DNA from: Pogostemon cablin
Taxonomy: Eukaryota > Streptophyta > Magnoliopsida > Lamiales > Lamiaceae
Assembly: GCA_023678885.1 (NCBI GenBank)
Contig: CM043012.1
Coordinates: forward strand, 13,676,036-13,740,035
Reading direction: 5' to 3'
Length of the DNA stretch: 64,000 nt
Shown here: piece after piece, positions 46,553-56,785 of the stretch
How the letters are laid out: each line of letters begins with the position of its first letter
How positions within the stretch are numbered: position 1 is the first letter of the stretch
Position numbers and translations under genes: made by a program
The notes under the pieces: generated by a model
What the model was told of the DNA's origin: nothing
The model's database searches: none
What the model saw: only the letters and a program-made list of their open reading frames with translations

Positions 46553-47800
46553 ATGGAAGGTTGGAACCAATATATGAATAATCTTTTTGGGAATCAAAGT
46601 GCAAGGGTTTCATCTCAACAATCAAGAGGTTATTTGAATGAGAGCAACTATGGTTACAATTTTCAAATGAATCAAGATAGCTCTCAATACTACAGTCAAG
46701 GAAGAAATGGAGAATGGCAACAATCTTATAATGCAAATACATTCCACCCGTATCAAGCATACACTTATTCCCCACCAAATCCCAACACCAACACTTCTCC
46801 TCCATTCCAAAACTACACCTTATTGGACTTATATAGAAGATATGCTCAAGGAAGTTATGAAGGCCAAAATCTTCGATCAAGTTTTCTTCAAAATGAATCC
46901 TCCGAGATAATTACACCCGCTACCTTGGAATTGACAAGACAAATAAGGATGATGAATCAAGGTGCTTATGGTTAAGTCTTGCCTAGTTCAAGTTTAGGGG
47001 GTGGTCAAAATTTTCAAGGTGTGTTGATTCATAGTCCTATGGAACAAGAAGAGTGGAGGATGCCTAACCATCAAGTAGGAGAAACTTCTTTCATGAAAGT
47101 GGATGATTTTCAAAGAAATTTTCATGGGAATTATCCACCAATTCAAGGATGGAATTTTGACAACTAAGAGGGCGGAGACTTTCAACAAGGTGGGGAAGAA
47201 AATTCATCGTTAGAAGTCTTGATTGAGATGAATGAAGCAAGCTTTGAAGAGTGGAAGAAAAGAAATGAGGCAACAGAGAAGAGGTTAGAAGCTTTGAAGT
47301 ATCAAGTAAGCCAAATTGTAAGTGCTTTGACCAATTTTCAACAAGTTGAAGAACTTGATGAGGAGAATAAAGTTGAAGACGAGTTGGAGAGAGAAGAGAA
47401 TTTGGGAAATGAAGAATCAAATGAGGTACTTGAAGAGCCTATTAAGGCGAATGATGTTGAAGAAGAGGAACAAAGTCTAGAAGCAAATGATGATGATGAC
47501 TTGAAGAGTGAAATGAGCATTTCTAAACTTTTAAACTCTTTAAGTTGTTTTGAATTTGATAATATTGTTTACATTGACTTTGTCTTACCCATTGATTATT
47601 CTCATATCCTTAAGAACAAGAGAGAACTCGAAGAGATATTGAAAATTTACTTGGAAAGAAGAAATAAGTGGTGCTCAATAATGGAAAGGGCAATGGAGTG
47701 TAAGCTCAAGAGAGTCGAATTTTTGAAGACATGCTCGAAGGATGCAACGGAGGGCGTCACTTGCCATAAATTCCTAAAAGAGGAAGAAGCACAATGTTAA
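46553..47800 (+). pseudogene. Element A gag-like ORF with two stops
   Basis: One frame of about 416 codons runs from ATG 46553 to TAA 47800, broken only by stops at 46973-46975 and 47165-47167. The first third is rich in Asn, Gln, Tyr and Ser (for example SQYYSQGRNGEWQQSYNANT). The last part (47219-47800) has a predicted coiled coil (EEWKKRNEATEKRLEALKYQ), then a very acidic Glu/Asp stretch and a basic tail with CHKFLKEEE. No zinc knuckle or protease is present. It is placed just after the PBS, as gag would be, so a structural role is inferred; I know no named family for it. Confidence 0.55.
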
Positions 47801-48197
47801 AATTTGATGGCAAGGACGAAAAATATCCGTGGCCATTCCGATGAGTTCTCCATATCCTGTTCGGCTTGAAGACGTTAAACTTAGCGCTAGATTGGAGGCA
47901 ACCCATCATTATATTTTATAACTTTATTTAATGCTTTCAATAAGGATGGTGGATTTGTTGTTTCTTGCATTTTTGGCATGTAGGTTGATTGTGCTCGTGA
48001 GGAAGATGCGTATTGAAGATACGAGAAGTGCTTGATTTGAAGTGTGTTGGTATGTCTCACAATTTTTGCAAACTTAATTCTCGACTATTGTCTTTAAGTT
48101 TGGGGGGATGTTGTGTGGTATGACATACCTTGTTTTGTGATAATGCATATACTTCTCGTATTTTTGACACCAATTTTAAAAATTTTCTCATGAGTTT

Positions 48198-48282
48198 TAC
48201 TCCCTCCGTCCTGAAATTTTTTGCACTATTCCTTTGTAAATTACAAAGGAAGTGTGCAAAAAATTCCGGGACGGTGGGAGTA
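48198..48282. mobile_element. 85-bp Stowaway-like hairpin
   Basis: TA-CTCCCTCCGTCC at the left and GGACGGTGGGAG-TA at the right, with arms pairing almost to the centre (TTTTTTGCAC / GTGCAAAAAA; TCCTTTGTAA / TTACAAAGGA). It lies in the interior of element A. Confidence 0.88.
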
Positions 48283-48299
48283 GTATGTTTTGGTCCGAT

Positions 48300-49635
48300 T
48301 AGTTGTGTTGAAGTGTATGATGATCCATATTTTTAATAAAATTGTTGAGCTAATGATTTTGTTGAGCATGTATGAAGGGTATTTGAGGCACGAATTGAAC
48401 TGGGAGCTAACAACTTCTACTACCAAATGACTATTGAGGGAGTTCATTCTAAACCCTACTACTTCTATGTGCTTAGCATAATTTGATATGATTTGGATTG
48501 ATGTGATTAGCATGCTACTTCATGTGTTATATTTTTGGGAATTTTACTTTTCAATCAAGGTTGGGATGATTGTGAGCTTAATTGTCATGGATGATAGAGA
48601 ATGTGTGTTTTATTGTCTAATGATGGATGATTTTGGTTTTGCATGTTATGTGTTTTTGTTTGTTTCTTGTTTGTTGAGTCCTTATTTTTGGTTTTGTGTG
48701 TTTTCCTATTCTTGTTGAGGGATGTTTGGTGGTTTGTTTAGGGAGGTTGTGAGTCATTTTTGAATATTAGTGATGATATGTTGTGGTGATAAGTGATGAC
48801 AAGTTATGATTAAGAATCTCTACACTTTCAAATTGTGACATGTTTTATTTAACTTGTTCAATTTTGAGATGAATGTGGTGTAATAAGTTTCTTAAGGTCC
48901 GAGCATAAGCTTGTGAGAAGTTGAGCCTTAACCGTGCATACATGGTATTTTTCTTCATTAGTGGATTGGTTGTGTTTGATAAGTTAGAACTTGCTCAAGG
49001 ACTATAGGAATGAGCCCGATTTTTGGAGATTAGTGACTTGATCTAAGGTCATCCTTGTCATTAATAGTCATTGTCATATATTTTCATACCATGAATATCA
49101 TCCCTAGTCAACCATTTTGAGCCTATAAGCCTATTTCTTGTGAATTTAGCACATTACAAGCCTTGATTACCCACATGAACCTTATATATTCACCTTTTGT
49201 GTGAGTGATTGAGGAGATGGTAACTAGAAAGGTTTGATAAGGAAGAAAGACAAGAAAAGAAATGGTAAACAAGTAAGAAATGATGAAAAGAGCACAAGAA
49301 AGAATAGACATGCAACCTTAAAATAAGAAAATGAGCAAAACAACAACATGCTCAAGAAATCAAAAATTCAAAGAAAGGAAGCATGAATCAAAAGAAGCTC
49401 AATCCAAGGAAAGTTAATGAATATTGCTTGAGATTTGTAAAGATAAGAATGGAAGAAGGAAAAGTGAAGAAGTTGAGGAAGTTGATAATCTCTACGATTA
49501 CTTATACTTGTTTAGTCACTATTACCTATATTCTTCCTACCCTACCAAAGAGTCTATCATTACATTCTAATTAAAGACCTTTTTGATCACTAATAGAAAC
49601 TTTGGAGGATTGTGAATTTAGTCCACGAGCAAGTT
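48300..49635 (+). other. Element A non-coding interior
   Basis: No coding frame is supported. It includes a purine-rich stretch (about 49220-49320) that is echoed in element B (about 62250-62470), supporting common descent. The interior resumes after the chromovirus at 59164-59474, ending in a purine tract AAGTTTAGGGG before the 3' LTR. Confidence 0.55.
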
Positions 49636-49640
49636 TATAG

Positions 49641-51738
49641 TATAATATCTTAGCTCAACTATATTTTTTTTATAAAGCACAAAACCTATTTATTTATTTT
49701 TATGACCCAAAAGGTCAGCCCTATCTTAGCCCAACTAGATTTTTTTTAGAAAGCCCGAAACCTATTTATTTATTTTTATGGCCCAAAAGGCCAGCTCTAT
49801 CTTAGCCCAACTAGATTTTTTTTAGAAAGCCCAAACTTATTTATTTATTTATTTTGTGGTCCAAAGTTTCAACCCACTTAAATGGCCTGATATATAATTA
49901 TTAAGGCTAAAGTTAAAAAAAAAAAAGAAAAGAAAGAAGAACGGGAGAAGAAAAATAAAAGAGGGGAAAGAAGAGAGTGAAGAGGAGAAACCCTTGTTGA
50001 TCAAATTCTCCCTTACAACCCTCATCCTAGGTGGTTTCTAAGTTGTTTTGAGGTAAGTGATGTGTGAACTAAGCTTCCTCCTTCCATGGTTTTGTAATTT
50101 GTGGTGTTTTTCTTTTTGGTATGTGGGTAATTTGCAGACTGTTCAAACTGATTTTGACATAGATATTGCCCTTGAAAGTAATTTCTGTACATAGCTGAAC
50201 TCGTTAGCTTTCCGTAGCCACTTGAAACGCCTCAATCCGATTATTCTACAATTAGTTATGATTTTTCTCGTAAACTGCCGCTAGCTGGAAAATTTCAAAA
50301 TTTTTAGGTCGAATTCAAATTTATTTTCTATCGTTTCATTTAGTTAACGTATTGAAACGGGTTATGTGGAATTGGGAACTGATGTTAAGGAGTTACATGT
50401 CATTTTTATTTAATATCGACTCGTTCAAACACGATTAGGATTTATTTTTAGCAATGAAAGGTGATGTTACCGCTAATAGTTAGTTATATTTGATTTGTCT
50501 TTAATTGCTCATCTCCTTTCTAGGTAAAGAACCATCGATGAAGGGCAAGGGACCGACTTCAGATTCCAGAGAGAGTTAATCACTTTCTTGTGAATTGATA
50601 ATTCGGGAACGCCTTCTCTTGTGGGAAGTTGGACCCTCGATAAATGTGCATTTATTTTAGTTTTAGTTAATTGATAAGAAAATTATTTGGTATTGTGTTA
50701 TATGGTAAAGAGCCTGATTGGTTCGATTGCTCTGGTTAGAGTCCTGTTAGCCATTTTATGAGTATTATTGATTTTAACTTATGTTGAAGAGCCTTGCCGG
50801 CTCGATATCTGATAGCATTTATTGTGAATTATTTGAGAATTGATTTCTGGTTATTCTTGTGTGTCAATTAAGACTCTAACTTGAGTCATTATTCATCTTA
50901 TGATGCATATGCATATGTATGCCTGGTACCAAGGTTAAGTAGCCCGAATTGGTCACGGTTTGGGTGAGTTGGAGCAATATTGATTAAATAGCCCGAATTG
51001 TCGCGGTTCGTGTGAGTTAGAGTGACAACCAAGTTGCCCGTTGCTTGGCAAACCTGGGTTAGTTAGATCTAACGGGGAACCTGTCCATTTGCCAAATACT
51101 GATACTCTGGAGGGTGATCGTTAGATGGATCAGTCTATTATAGGCTTAGTCAGCGTCACCAGTGTGGGCCATGCATGTCTTATATGTTTATATGTTTGAT
51201 CATTTCAAGTATTCACGTCGATATTGAATTCTGAACTTTAGCACTTGGCGTGTTGATAATGAATATTAATGTGCATTTTATCTAGAGTAACGGTGACGGG
51301 CTTGGACTGTCTCTCGATGGAGAGCTCAGTTCGAGGAGGATATTGACTACCCACAGTTCTTTTAGGTGATAACATGTTGTTTGAACTAATTATGTTATTC
51401 GTAAATGTGCACTAAGGTTTTTATTTTTATTAATATGTATATTGAGTGAGAAATATTATTGTGGGACGAAATATTGAATTTATGTTATGAACAGCGAGTG
51501 GGAATACATGCTTCGTATAAGGGTCGGGGTGACCGGCTTATCACCTTACTGACCTAGTGGGTTTGCTCACCCCCATCATTCTTTCCTTTTCAGGCTGTTA
51601 TCAGTTGTTCAGTTCTTCAGGTAATTGATAGCAAGCCTTACATTTTCTATAAACTTTGTGGAGAGGAGTGCACCTATTCCGCGAAATTTATGGTTAATGT
51701 GGCGGTTGTCGCGTTGTGTCTGGTGTCGGGGCGTGACA
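49641..51738 (+). repeat. Chromovirus 5' LTR (2098 bp)
   Basis: The ends are TATAATATC and GCGTGACA. It lacks 270 bp present in the 3' LTR (58746-59015), joined at the word TGTT (51596-51599). Otherwise the two LTRs differ by scattered substitutions. Confidence 0.9.
49645..49865 (+). repeat. Three tandem units of about 76 bp at the LTR start
   Basis: Each unit holds ATCTTAGC.CAACTA, a T run, AGAAAGCCC.AAA, CTATTTATTTATTTTTATG and CCCAAAAGG.CAGCC. The third unit is changed in its second half. The 3' LTR has the same three units at 56790-57020. Confidence 0.85.
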
Positions 51739-51745
51739 ACTTTCT

Positions 51746-51758
51746 TGGTATCAGAGCC
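51746..51758 (+). other. Chromovirus PBS
   Basis: TGGTATCAGAGCC matches initiator tRNA-Met and lies seven bases after the LTR. Confidence 0.9.
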
Positions 51759-51886
51759 TGATTTTATGATTCTCATTCTTTTTGAGTCGAGCCAATGGGT
51801 CCAACTTTGTTTCTATGTCATCCTAAGGTATCGTATTGCCTTGATGTTGACCTTGCATTTTCTTTCCTTTCTTCCTTTCAGTTATT

Positions 51887-53305
51887 ATGGCACCTCCAGT
51901 TCGTCGTCGAAGTCGAGGACATGCTCCTCGTGATCCTCCGATTCCTCTACTCTCCTCTGTTCCTCGTGGACCTCGAGGACATGTTTCTTCTGGTCATCCC
52001 GTTCCTCCGATGGTTACAGGCCCTATCAATTCTGATCATAGGGTTTCGATTTTCCAGGTAGAGCAATCACGGGCCCAGTTGCGGGTTGAGCACATGATGA
52101 CACCGGAACAGTACCAATTGTATTATGATCATATTCGAATACATGGTGTTCCACCACCTACAATGGCTCATACGACTACGACTGTCACTGAAGAGGTTCT
52201 TCATGCTAATGAACCGATTCGACCTATAACTAATGTACCAGTTTTTACTCCAGAAATGACTTTAGGAGGTTCTACTTCTCGAGGTGCACTTTTTATACCT
52301 GATTTGGTGAAAGCAGTTGAAAACATGGGGACCTTGAAATTTGACGGTACAAGAGAAGCTTCTAAAGCGGGGGCATGGTTAAAGGAGATTACAGAGATCT
52401 TTGACACCTTGATGATTGAAGAATGTTATCTTGTGGTCATTGCGATGAAGCTGTTAGGCCCAGATGCACGACGATGGTGGCAGAATCTAAAAGAGACATC
52501 TTCGGTTACTATTACATGGGCTATCTTTGTGGAACAATTGAAAGATCGATACTTCTCTCAATACATCAAGGATCAGAAGAGAAAGGAGTTCTTCAACCTC
52601 TTTCAAGGCATTATGTCGGTCGTGGAGTACGAAAGCAAATTTCTGGAATTGCGAGAATTCGCTCCTAAGTCATATACGATGAGAGACTTATGCAAGAGAT
52701 TTGAAGATGGTCTTAACTTAAATATTCGAAATCGCATCAAGTCCGGAGACAAGTACGAGAGTCTTGACGATCTCGTAGAAGAAGCACTGAGGGCAGAATG
52801 TTTAGTTCAAGCGAGATATAAGCTTGCAGAACAATCTCAAAAGAAAAGGCAATGGAGCTTGAAGGTGTATAGGGGTGTGGGATCTTCGCGTGGCGCACCA
52901 AGTTCGGTATCTATTAGTTTTCCTCAACCTCGGGAGCAGTTTAGTAGAGGCGGGAGTAATGTCTTGGGATCGATTGGTGAAAATCGCAAGTGCCAGAATT
53001 GCTTAAAATATCACGACGGCCCCTGTAAGGCTCCTCAAGTATGTTTTCATTGTCTACAGTCGGGGCATATGCGAAGTTCTTGTCCTCAGCTTATTGGAGC
53101 GAGCAGTCAGTGTTCAGGTCAGCTTCGTGGTAAACTAACATATTCTACACCCAGAGATACTCGATCTACAGTTACCAGAGTGCCCGATGCCTCAAGCGGC
53201 CCTAGTACTCAATCACCTGTGCAAGGAAGGAAGCAAACTAGAGTATTTCATATTTCCCAAGAAGAGGCTCGCTCAGATCCGAAGGTTGTGACCGGTAATT
53301 TATAA
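51887..53305 (+). CDS. Chromovirus gag
   Basis: This intact frame of 472 codons starts at ATG 51887 in the sequence ATTATGGCACC. The N-terminus is Arg/Pro-rich. The retrotransposon gag domain spans about residues 130-310 (FDGTREASKAGAWLKEI, ARRWWQNL, WAIFVEQLKDRYFSQ, LVEEALRAE). A zinc knuckle CFHCLQSGHMRSSC (CX2CX4HX4C) lies near residue 387. The frame ends TAA at 53303-53305 just after the phrase VVTG, which normally leads straight into protease in single-frame elements. Gag would form the virus-like particle and bind RNA. A possible splice donor GGTAAT at 53294-53299 lies just before the stop. Confidence 0.88.
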   Translation: MAPPVRRRSRGHAPRDPPIPLLSSVPRGPRGHVSSGHPVPPMVTGPINSDHRVSIFQVEQSRAQLRVEHMMTPEQYQLYYDHIRIHGVPPPTMAHTTTTVTEEVLHANEPIRPITNVPVFTPEMTLGGSTSRGALFIPDLVKAVENMGTLKFDGTREASKAGAWLKEITEIFDTLMIEECYLVVIAMKLLGPDARRWWQNLKETSSVTITWAIFVEQLKDRYFSQYIKDQKRKEFFNLFQGIMSVVEYESKFLELREFAPKSYTMRDLCKRFEDGLNLNIRNRIKSGDKYESLDDLVEEALRAECLVQARYKLAEQSQKKRQWSLKVYRGVGSSRGAPSSVSISFPQPREQFSRGGSNVLGSIGENRKCQNCLKYHDGPCKAPQVCFHCLQSGHMRSSCPQLIGASSQCSGQLRGKLTYSTPRDTRSTVTRVPDASSGPSTQSPVQGRKQTRVFHISQEEARSDPKVVTGNL

Positions 53306-53434
53306 TCTGAGTATTTTCACATGCTAGATCTAACCCCGCCTTGTTATGCCACTTGATTACGAATAAAATATTCGTAAGAAATTCTATCTTTCCAAATTTT
53401 TAAATCACAATCTTACCTAATATTGCTTCTTTAG
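53295..53434 (+). other. Intron-like segment between gag and pol
   Basis: The 140 bp begin GTAATTTATA and end TTGCTTCTTTAG, and are much more AT-rich than the flanking coding DNA. Removing them would join ACC-G to GC-CAT in frame and skip the gag stop. This is a hypothesis; an ordinary non-coding spacer is the alternative. Confidence 0.4.
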
Positions 53435-53841
53435 GCCATGTGTTTGTGGGAGACCATCAGGTCTACGCTTTATTTGACCCAGGTTCTAATAGGTCTTATA
53501 TCCAGGATGATCTTACTGCGATCTTAGATTATCCTATCTCTCATTTGTTCCCAGGAATCATCGTTCATACCCCTCTTGGAGAGCGTTTAATTCGTGATTC
53601 GGTATTCCTTGGTTGTCCATTGAAGATCAAAGATGTCCTTCTAGAGGCTGAATTGATACCATTGCCTTTGATTGATCTTGATGTTATTCTTGGCATGGAT
53701 TGACTTTCTTCTCATCATGCAATTCTCGACTGCCACAAGAAGCTTGTTATTTTTCGTAGACCAGGATTCTCAGAACTTGTTTTTGAAGGTAAACTTCAAA
53801 CGAGATCCCTCTCTTTTATTTCAATATTGACTGCGCATAAA
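53435..53841 (+). pseudogene. Chromovirus aspartic protease
   Basis: The frame holds the active-site region ALFDPGSNRSYI, where Pro replaces the usual Ser/Thr in D-S/T-G, and the LIDLDVILGMD motif near the C-terminus. The Trp codon expected next has become TGA (53701-53703) and another stop, TAA, is at 53842-53844, both in the same frame as RT. The protease would process gag-pol. Confidence 0.82.
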
Positions 53842-53844
53842 TAA

Positions 53845-54887
53845 ATGCGTAAGGGTTGTGAGGCATTCTTGGCATTTGTCATGGATACTTCTCTTTCTGA
53901 AACTAAACTAGATGACATCTCGATCGTGAATGAATTTCCTGATGTCTTTCCCGAAGACTTACCAGGACAATCTCCGAATCGAGAGATTGATTTTTCCATT
54001 GACGTACTTCCAGGAATCACACCTATATCGATTACTCCATATCGAATGTCGCCTGCTGAGCTCAATGAACTCCAGACACAACTTGGGGAATTATTGGAGA
54101 AGGGTTTCATACGACCTAGCAAATCTCCGTGGGGTGCTCCAGTTCTTTTTGTCAAAAAGAAAGATGGATCATTTTGCCTATGTGTCGACTACCGTCAATT
54201 GAACAAGGTGACAATCAAGAACAAATATCCTCTTCCAAGAATCGATGATCTGTTTGATCAATTGCAAGGAGCAATTGTGTTCTCAAAAATTGATTTGCGA
54301 TCTGGTTATCACCAATTCAAGATTAGGGAATCTGATATCCTTAAGTCTGTTTTTCGAACCAGATACGGTCATTTTGAATTCTGTGTTATGCCTTTTGGAC
54401 TCACAAATGCTCCTGCAGCTTTTATGGATCTTATGAATCGAGTCTTTCGGCCGTATTTAGATAAGTTTGTCATCATCTTCATTGATGACATTCTTATTTA
54501 TTCTAAATCAGACGATGAGCATTCTCATCATCTAAGAATTGCTCTGAACATTCTCAGAGAAAATCAGCTTTATGCTAAATTCTCGAAGTGTGAATTTTTG
54601 CTTCGTGAGGTAAGCTTTTTGGGTCATCACATTTCTAAAGAAGGAATCTACGTCGATCCAGTGAAGATTCAAGCTATACTAGATTGGGAGCGTCCAAAGA
54701 ACGTGACAGAGATTCGTAGTTTTCTGGGATTAGCTGGATATTATCGACGGTTTGTCAAAGACTTTTCATTATTGGCTTTATCTTTGACTAAATTGACTCG
54801 GAAAGGGGTAAAATTTGAATGAAGTGAAGAATGCGAGGAAGCATTTCAAGAATTGAAAAGATGACTCGTTTCAGCTCATATTCTTGC
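53845..54887 (+). pseudogene. Chromovirus reverse transcriptase
   Basis: The RT is well preserved: FVKKKDGSFCLCVDYRQLN, SKIDLRSGYHQ, VMPFGLTNAPAAFMDLMN, the catalytic FIDDILIYS (about 54478-54504), then LGHHISKEGI and RSFLGLAGYYRRFVKDFS. A Trp codon has become TGA at 54820-54822 and an Arg codon probably TGA at about 54862. Without those the frame would run on into RNase H. Confidence 0.92.
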
Positions 54888-54888
54888 T

Positions 54889-55647
54889 TTGCCAGACCCA
54901 GCGATTGGAGAATTTACCATTTATAGCGACGCCTCGAGACAAGGATTAGGATGCGTTCTCATGCAAAAAGGAAAGGTTATTGCCTACGCTTCAAGGCAAT
55001 TGAAGAAGAACGAAGAAAATTATCCTACACATGATTTAGAGGTGGCTGCAATCATCTTTGCATTGAAGATCTGGAGGCACTATCTGTACGGTACAACTTG
55101 TCGGCTTTTCACTGATCACAAGAGCTTAAAGTATATCACCACGCAAAAGGAGCTCAACCTCAGGCAAAGGCGATGGATGAAGTTGATTAGTGACTATGAC
55201 TTAGTCATCGATTATCATCCTAGCAAGGCGAACGTTGTTGCAGATGCTCTGAGTAGAAAGTCTTCTACCTCACTTGCTTCGATTCAATCTTTTTATCTTC
55301 CTATTTTGGAGCAATTTAAATCTTTACACATTTCTCTCGATTGTGAAAAGTTTAATGATTCTGCCTTAATCGCCAAATTCGAGGTTAGACCTACCTTGTT
55401 CGAGCAAATTCGAGAAAGACAATCACACGATGTTCATTTACAACAGAAGATGGCGAAGCTAAATCAAGGAAAAGAAACAGAATTTCAAATTCGGGATGAT
55501 GGACTTCTTACTTTTAAAAATCGTGTCTGTGTTCCATCAGAACTTGATGTTCGTAGAGCTATTCTTGAGGAAGCCCATTCTTCAGCCTATGCTATGCATC
55601 CTGGTAATACCAAAATGTACAGAACACTACGGGAGCATTATTGGTAG
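54889..55647 (+). pseudogene. Chromovirus RNase H and integrase start
   Basis: RNase H shows TIYSDASRQGLGCVLMQ, YASRQLKKNEENYPTHDLE and DHKSLKYI, ending VADALSRK at about 55260. Integrase begins with the zinc-binding HSSAYAMHPGNTKMYRTLREHYW. The next Trp codon has become TAG at 55648-55650. Confidence 0.9.
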
Positions 55648-55650
55648 CCA

Positions 55651-56700
55651 GGTATGAAACGGGACATTGCTGAATTTGTATCAAAGTGCTTATCATGCCA
55701 ACAGATTAAAGCGGAACACCAAAAACCAGCCAGCATGCTTCAACCACTACCTATTCCTGAGTGTAAATAGGAAAATGTCACAATGGATTTTGTTTCTAGT
55801 TTACCTCGAACCCAAAAGGGTCATGACTCAATTTGGGTCATTGTCGATCGTCTGACGAAATCGGCATATTTCCTTCCAGTGCATACCAACGAATCTTTAG
55901 AGAAACTTGCCTTTTTTGGCCTAGTCTGCAGAAAGCGCTAGGTACAAAATTACTATTCAGTACCTCGTTTCATCCACAGACTGATAGACAGTCAGAGAGA
56001 ACTATACAGACATTAGAAGATATGTTACATGCAGTGGTGTTGAATTTGGGAGGTAGCTGGGATAAGTACGTGACTTTGGTGGAGTTTCTCTTATAACAAC
56101 AGTTATCATTCAAGCATTGGAATACCCCCGTATGAAGCTCTGTATGGCCGAAAGTGTCGAACATCGTTCTTTTGGGATTAGGTTGGCGAGAGACAAATCG
56201 AACAAGTAGAGCTTATCGAAGATGCGAAGGCAAAAATACAACTTATTCGAGACAGACTTAAGGCAGCGCAAGATTGACAGAAAAGCTACGCAGATAATAG
56301 GAGGCGTGATTTGGAGTTTATTGAAGGAGACAAAGTTTTTCTGAAAGTTTCTCCATGGAAGGGCGTGTTGCGATTCCGCCATCGAGAAAAGTTGAGTCCA
56401 AGGTATATTGGCCCGTTTACAAAGGATTGGTCATGTCGCGTATCGACTTGAGCTACCATCGGAATTGTCAAAGATTCACGATATCTTCCATGTCTCTATG
56501 CTTAGAAAATATGAACCAGATCCTTCGCACGTGCTCAAATATCCCCCAGTTGTATTAAAGGAAAATCTATCGTACGAAGTACAACCTGTTCAAATTGTAG
56601 ATCGCCGAGAGAAAATGCTTCGTCACAAATCCATTCCTATGGTGAGAGTTCTATGGAGAAGTGATCACATTGAAGAAGAAACATGGTAACCAGAGTCAGT
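55651..56700 (+). pseudogene. Chromovirus integrase and chromodomain-like end
   Basis: The CLSCQQIK zinc-finger end, the first catalytic Asp (TMDFVSSLPRTQKGHDSIWVIVDRLTKSA region) and then a deletion at about 55915: the text jumps from the ESLEKLA phrase to FWPSLQKALGTKL with a frame change, so about 25 codons with the second catalytic Asp are lost. The catalytic Glu region (FHPQTDRQSERTIQTLEDML) remains. Downstream come a GPY/F-like part (LRFRHREKLSPRYIGPF) and, at 56408-56689, HDIFHVSMLRKY and VRVLWRSDHIEEETW, which resembles a chromodomain. Further frameshifts occur near 56095 and 56410. Confidence 0.85.
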
Positions 56701-56785
56701 CATGCGTCAACACCATCTAAATCTCTTTTCATCTGTAGGTACGTTTATGTTTCGAGGACGAAACTTTTTAGAGGAGGGGATACTT

